Assembly: GCA_036346405.1 (NCBI GenBank)
Contig: CM070562.1
Coordinates: 98,792,284 to 98,856,283, forward strand
Length of the DNA stretch: 64,000 bases
Direction of reading: 5' to 3'
Source: Phyllostachys edulis
Taxonomy: Eukaryota > Streptophyta > Magnoliopsida > Poales > Poaceae
The position numbers and the translations under genes were made by a program. The notes beneath the pieces were generated by a model that was not told the origin of the DNA, searched no databases, and saw nothing but the letters and a program-made list of their open reading frames with translations. Within the stretch, counting starts at the first letter, position 1. Each line of letters begins with the position of its first letter. Of the stretch, positions 58,702-64,000 are shown piece by piece.

Positions 58702-61060
58702 ATAATTCATGTTCCATCTATGACAGTACTATTTCCTGCTATATCTTTTGCCTAGATGGCAGAATGCAGGTTTCTTATGCAAGCATATTGCATTCTCAAA
58801 TTTTATCATTGCTTTTCACTATAACTGCTAGGTTGTTCAAGCAGTATTGGAAAGCTATAGGTCTCAAATGACAATGAAGGCATTGAAGCTCCAGGCAGCC
58901 TGTGTAATTCATCTTCTTCAAACTTCTGTTACTTCAATATGTCATTCCCTCTTGTTTCATTGGTAAGTTTCTTAACCGACTCCCGTGTTGCACAATATCA
59001 GGTTTTGCAGGGAAGACTGAAACTAGACCTTTCGAGTAAACTGAAACTAGACCTTTCATATGCACAGTATCAGGTTTTGCAGGGAAGATGCCAAGGATCC
59101 TAACTTTTGGTCAATAATCTGTGTGCACAACATGTCAAAGTTGTCCAAAGAGGCAACCCAGAATGCACTTCAAAGTTGAATAGGAATCCGTATTGAAGAT
59201 GAAAAATACCTTGTTTGAAACAAAAGAACAAAACTATGTCTCCATGTGTATGTGAAACCTGGTTAACTTTTGTAGCTGAGTCTTGTAATTGTATTGGATA
59301 ACAAAAAGCCAATGGTGTCAAGAATGTTGCAGAGATGTTGCAGGCAACCATCAGAGCCTACACTATTGGTGTTAAACACAATATTAATACCAATATCAAT
59401 ACTACTTCACAGGCATTTTGCAGATGGAATGTTGTTCATATTCATATACCTGTCCAAAGAGGCAACCCAGAATACACTTGCTCTCTGTGTTCTATTGGAC
59501 ATGCAAATGTTAATGGAAAGTTCAGTTGCACCATTACATCCCATTCGAGACAACTGAAAATAAACCTTTCATATGCATAGTATCAGGTTTCAAGTTTCTC
59601 ACTATTGACTCATCTCCAGCTGATGATTTGGCTCATCTCAATTTGGATCATTCAGTGCACAAAGCGGTGAGAAATCATGGCACATGCAGTGACAAATTTT
59701 GATCATTCATACAACACGAAATCACTCATACAAGAATTCAAATCATACATTATTTATATTTGACACATACTTGACAGTACAGTTCACAAACACATTTAAA
59801 TAACATTCTTCGCATCGAAAATTCCTAAAAAGAACACTAAACATGCAACAAGAACCATTTTAAACTCGGCGGTGTAGGGACGCTTACAGGGAGGGTTCGA
59901 CGCGGGCGCGGAGGCGCAGGGGGAGGCTCGGCGGAGGCACTGGGCCAGAGGCGCAGGGGAGGCTCGGGCCGAGGCTGGGCTGACCACCCCAACCCTAGCT
60001 CTGGGGATTCGGGAGGCAGGCTGGGGCTCGGTGGGCGTCGTCGCTCGGTCTTGTGGGCAACGCAGGGGCGCTAGGTCCCAACCCTAGCTCACTCTGTGCC
60101 GGGGCGACGCTACCTCATGGAGGAGAATGGAGGGGAGGTGGCGGCGACGCGGGGGCCCGAAATGAAAATGAGGTCTACGCTGGGGGGCTTCTTTGCGAAA
60201 GAATGAAGTGGGAGGTGCGGGGGTGCGGCGGCTACATCTGGCTGTGGGATCTGGAATGGACAGCTAAGATTTTATATGTGCATATGTCTACCGTTTGCAC
60301 TATGTGCACCAGAAATGCCGCCTTCTATATCCTTCTATAAGTTTCTTGTTCATCTATTACGGTTTCTGATGTTGCATACGGTCTATCTCCGATAATTTTT
60401 TTGTCCTGATCACAATCACACGATTTCAACTCCACATCCCATTCTCCGCGCGCCATTGGTGCACGCAGGTTTCTAGTTGATCAATATAGGCCACAGCTCC
60501 AGGAAGGGCAGGTAAACCTAACAAGCTAGCAGAGCGTGTCAAAGCCCATACAGTTGGCATGCAATGAGTTTTTGTAGAACGGTAGAGCCATACCAGGTAG
60601 CAGTGAAGTAGAATCATGTGTGCTGGTGGTGACGACCGGAAGGCGAGCACGAGGTAACCGAAGCTGCCAGTCAACTGCAAGATGTTTAGTAGCGCATCAC
60701 GTGCCTTTCTGCGAGAACGATTTGGTTAAGAGCATATTATTGTCAAGCAATAACACTTGAGTTCTCTAAAGATTGTGATAAAAATCACCTAAGTACAAGA
60801 ATTCCCTATTAATAAGACTAAGTAGAAGAAAGAATCGTTTTAGTTAAGGGTAATCATACTACTTAGACATCTGATACCTCTCGAAAATATCGGATTGCTC
60901 TCTCTCCAACTTTCCTATTCACTTCGCTTTCCCCACATGCTCGCTTTTTTCCCACGCTACTTCTAGCCACCCATTTCTCATCCACATTTTATTCACCACC
61001 CATGGCTCTCCCTTGGAGCTGAGCGCAGCGAGCGAGGTGGGCTTCTAGCCGGCGGTGCGG
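58702..61060. other. Intergenic DNA with a local duplication
   Basis: A duplicated segment lies at about 59038-59170 and 59452-59592 (GTCCAAAGAGGCAACCCAGAAT; ACCTTTCATATGCACAGTATCAGGTTTT and its copy). An exon-like run at about 58833-58915 reads VVQAVLESYRSQMTMKALKL between AG and a stop; it is not recognised. A GC-rich block at 59880-60200 has no identifiable product. Confidence 0.4.
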
Positions 61061-61069
61061 GCCCTGGCC

Positions 61070-61500
61070 ATCTCCTTGGCGTTGCGGCGGAGCATGACGA
61101 GGGAGAACCGAAGATTCCCGCCCTGCATTGCTCGAGGAGCTCCCGCACCTCGTCGGTGCCGCTTACGGCGAGAGTTGCGCGGAGGCAGTCGGCCGCGAGC
61201 GCGTACCGGCCGAAGCCGCGGAGGATGGCGCCCTTGGAGAGAAGTGCACCGGGGTGGGCTGGGTCGGCTACAAGTGTGGCGTCGCAGTCGGCGAGTGCGC
61301 CGACGGTGTCGGTGCGGTGGGCGAGCGCGGATCAGAGGACCCGGTGATCCTTGGCGTCACCGCAGCCAGGGCCGTTGAAGGCCGCGATGATTCGGGAGTA
61401 GACGGCAATGTACCCCTCCCAATCCTCCTTGGCAAGAATTGCTCGCCAGCAACTCGCATTGCCTTATTGCGATCGTTGAGGCATGCAAGAGTGGAAGGGA
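61070..61500 (-). pseudogene. TPR-repeat protein gene fragment
   Basis: Read on the minus strand the block gives KEDWEGYIAVYSRIIAAFNG, then a stop shortly before SALAHRTDTVGALADC. It continues DATLVADPAHPGALLSKGAI and LRGFGRYALAADCLRATLA, then TDEVRELLEQCRAG. The AxxDPxHxxALxxKGxxLxxxGRYxxAxxC spacing is that of tetratricopeptide repeats. It has an in-frame TGA and no start or complete domain, so it is a decayed or captured fragment. Confidence 0.7.
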
Positions 61501-61559
61501 GGGGTCTTGACCCAGCGTCACCACCATGGTGTAGGGGTCTTTTCAATTTGTTGCTAATT

Positions 61560-62439
61560 TTGTTGCAATAGTTGGCTCGAAATGTTACATGGAGTGTTTT
61601 TAATTGTTACGATGTTGTTGCACCAAATGTTACGGTAAGAGGTTTTTTTTTTGATGAAATAGTGTTTTTGATTTGTTGCATAAGAATAAACTTTTTGTTG
61701 CAGTTAAACTTTTTGTTGCAGACCCTTCACCATTTGATTATTGCATCATTGCTCTAAAAATATTGCAACAATTATTTTCGGATGTTTTCATTGTTATTTT
61801 CAAATATTGTAATGTTGTAACATCATAATTTGTTTGTGTGGGATATTTGAACTAGGTTTTAAAAGCGCATCTACGTTCCATATTGATGGTTTCATGTATT
61901 TTCGGTGAGAATTTGATATTTTTCCCTAATTTTGTTGTCATTGTATTTATCATCTGTGCATTTTTTTACACATATAGATTAATTTTATTACAAACATTGT
62001 ATAAGGATGTTACTTCCGAACGCTAGTTGCTTCCTTTAGTTAAAGGCAACCCAAATCTGACGAAACCGGCATTAACAGGAGTAGCAACAAGCAACAAATC
62101 CAACTTCACCATTTGTTTAATAGCGAATACAAGGTGCGGATGCTTTTTTCAAAAGAAAAAAAAACTGCAAATACATAAGTTTCTCATGCCTCCGAAATTT
62201 GTGCTCGCAAGATGCAAATACAAGAAAATGCACAATTTTTCCAATCAGCATGACAATTCTTTAAAATCCACATGATCCAGAACATCCAAATCTATCTATT
62301 ATCTTATTAAACCAGAGTCAAAAGAAGCCACCACGTTTGTTCTTAAAGGCTAAAACTTCTCACGTTAATCGGTGGAAAAAGAGAAAGATAAGCACCGTCG
62401 ATCATTGTGGGTTCAGATTATAACAGTCTAGACTAAAAG
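61560..62439. other. AT-rich intergenic DNA
   Basis: TTGTTGCA-type motifs recur at 61550-61830, as in some grass transposon ends, but no inverted partner was found. At 62291 TCTATCTATTATCTTATTAA resembles a Helitron 5' end; the matching 3' end was not found in the window. Confidence 0.35.
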
Positions 62440-62990
62440 AAAGAGTATACATCAAGTACAATAAAACTGAAATTTGGAATAAAAATAAAATAAAAAAATT
62501 GATTTACATACGAGTTACTAAGTAAAAGAGTCAATGTTAAATACAATTAAACTAAATTTTGGAATAAAATAAAATAAAATAGTAATTTGATTTTTATACT
62601 AATTCCTAAATAATTATAATTTAGAATAAAAAATAAACAAATATGGCAATTATATCTCAGATACTAAATCTAACAAAAAATCAGAATAAAAATAAAATAA
62701 AATAAGCAATTTGATTTCAATACTTAATTCCAAAGTAAAATCTCTAAATAAGCGTAATTCGAATAAAAATTAAAGAAAATTAGCAGCTTGGATTCGGATA
62801 TGAATTCCAAGAAAAAGAGTTAAAATTCGAATAAAAATAAAGAAATTTGCAATTTGATTTCCATACGAATTCCAAAGTAAAATTCCCAAATAACTAAAAT
62901 TCAGAATAAATTAAATAAATTTAGCAATTTGATTTGTATACGAACTCTAATAAAAATAATTGAAATATTGAATAAAACTAAAAGTTATAA
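62440..62990. repeat. Degenerate AT-rich minisatellite, about 7 units
   Basis: The unit of about 65-85 bp has the form GCAATTTGATTTCCATACGA + ATTCCAAAGTAAAA + AAATTCGAATAAAA. The AATTTGATT-like block recurs at about 62495, 62580, 62645, 62704, 62782, 62849 and 62920 with substitutions and small indels. Confidence 0.75.
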
Positions 62991-64000
62991 CGATGATGGC
63001 ATGAATGATGTGAGAGGAGACACAAAAGAAGTCACAACGTTCTCTCTCAAGGTCACGTGTTTCTATTGTTGCTTCCTATAGAATAAAAATTAAAAAAAAA
63101 CTAAAATTTCGGATAAAAAGATACAAATTATATCGAGGATAGCACGAATAGTGTTAGAGAAGACCACAAAAGAGTACAATGGCATCAGTTTGTCCTGCAA
63201 GAAGACATTGCCCACGGGTAACACAAAGAGGTGAGGCGGTGACGACGGAGATGAGAACAATGTCGTTCTGCTCACCTTAGTCGTTCAACGAGGATAGTGT
63301 CGCACTGCTCGCGCAGAGCCATTGAAAAGAAAGTCCAGTGTTGAAGGAGCCAATGACCGTGATGACAAGTGGTGAGTGTCGGCGTTGTTGAAGAAGTTAG
63401 TGTCCAAAGAAGCTCGATGATAGGAAAGCCTTAGCAGAGAGGAGACGAAGCTTTGCATTGAGACGAGCTATGGAAGATATGAGACCGTCGGGTAGCTAGG
63501 AGTGTGTATTCACTGGGGAGGAACATGTTGTCACTGGTAATGGCCAAAAGATTCTTTATATTTTTAGACAACTACTAAAGCTGACATGTCGTGCCGACAT
63601 CAGTGATGAGAGGTAGTCGTGGTTAGTGAGAAAGCCACAACATTGAGTTGGCCAATATCGAAGAAGAGAAGCAACCGACACGAGAGAAGAGGACACCGAG
63701 TGTGTATAACATCATGCATGCATATGTACATGCATGCATCCATACGAATAGAAGTGCAGGCGTACAGAGGTAGATGAACAAAAAGCTTAGAGTAGAGATG
63801 ACATAGTCGTAGGTAATATACTCGGGCTTATTAGAGAGAGCGTGCCACGTGTCTCCGGCTGGAATTGGCGACGGTTGCATGTGTATACGTGTTGATGTTG
63901 CAATGGCGAGCATGAAGCAATAATTGGGAAAACAGCTGAGAGAGATCGATCAAGATTAGGACTTACTGTTAGAGGTTGAAGCAAAAAAAAATTGTGACAA
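62991..64000. other. Intergenic DNA to the end of the window
   Basis: No gene, terminal repeat or array is recognised. A short CATGCATG-rich stretch lies at 63713-63740 (GCATGCATATGTACATGCAT). Confidence 0.5.

Overview
This 64 kb window is nuclear DNA from a flowering plant, almost certainly a grass. The evidence is GC-rich first exons with AT-rich introns, plant LTR retrotransposons primed by initiator-tRNA-Met, a Tourist-like MITE, a Pack-MULE-like element, and a protein kinase very close to the rice G11A kinase. A rice relative fits best, but the species cannot be fixed by reading alone.

Only three genes look intact. (1) At the left edge are the last three exons of a nucleotide-sugar/triose-phosphate-translocator family membrane transporter (+, 16-8701). 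Its last intron is swollen to 8 kb by two short-LTR elements of one family and a copia element. (2) At 9424-14913 (+) is a complete 17-exon NOP2/NSUN-type rRNA cytosine-C5 methyltransferase of 693 residues, with a telo-box and a site II motif in its promoter and a solo LTR in intron 12. (3) At 43720-45737 (+) is a two-exon AGC-VIII protein kinase of 607 residues. The three act in separate processes (Golgi/plastid-type solute transport, ribosome biogenesis, and signalling), so nothing suggests a cluster.

The rest is mobile or decayed DNA. Region by region: 15.4-16.4 kb, PPR pseudogene fragments (-). 16.4-23.05 kb, a degenerate copia element (+). 23.05-28.1 kb, intergenic DNA with an LTR-like stretch. 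28.1-29.2 kb, a 1.08 kb fold-back whose arms carry a small secreted-peptide-like ORF. 30.7-41.6 kb, a truncated gypsy element. Its 3' LTR is split by an 8 kb hAT element (8-bp target duplication), and that hAT itself holds a Pack-MULE-like element (9-bp duplication) and a 3 kb element with arms of about 750 bp. 46.7-47.0 kb, a Tourist-like MITE. 47.7-50.8 kb, kinesin-7 and mRNA-capping-enzyme gene fragments side by side on the same strand. 52.8-58.7 kb, a nearly full-length but broken copia element (-) with another transposon in its LTR. 61.1-61.5 kb, a TPR gene fragment (-). 62.4-63.0 kb, a degenerate AT-rich minisatellite.

Target-site duplications could be read directly for most elements, so the order of insertion can be reconstructed. 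No CRISPR array, rRNA or tRNA gene was seen. Exon borders were placed by eye from GT/AG sites and reading-frame continuity. The strongest candidates for something new are the two long inverted-repeat elements and the multi-gene fragment block.
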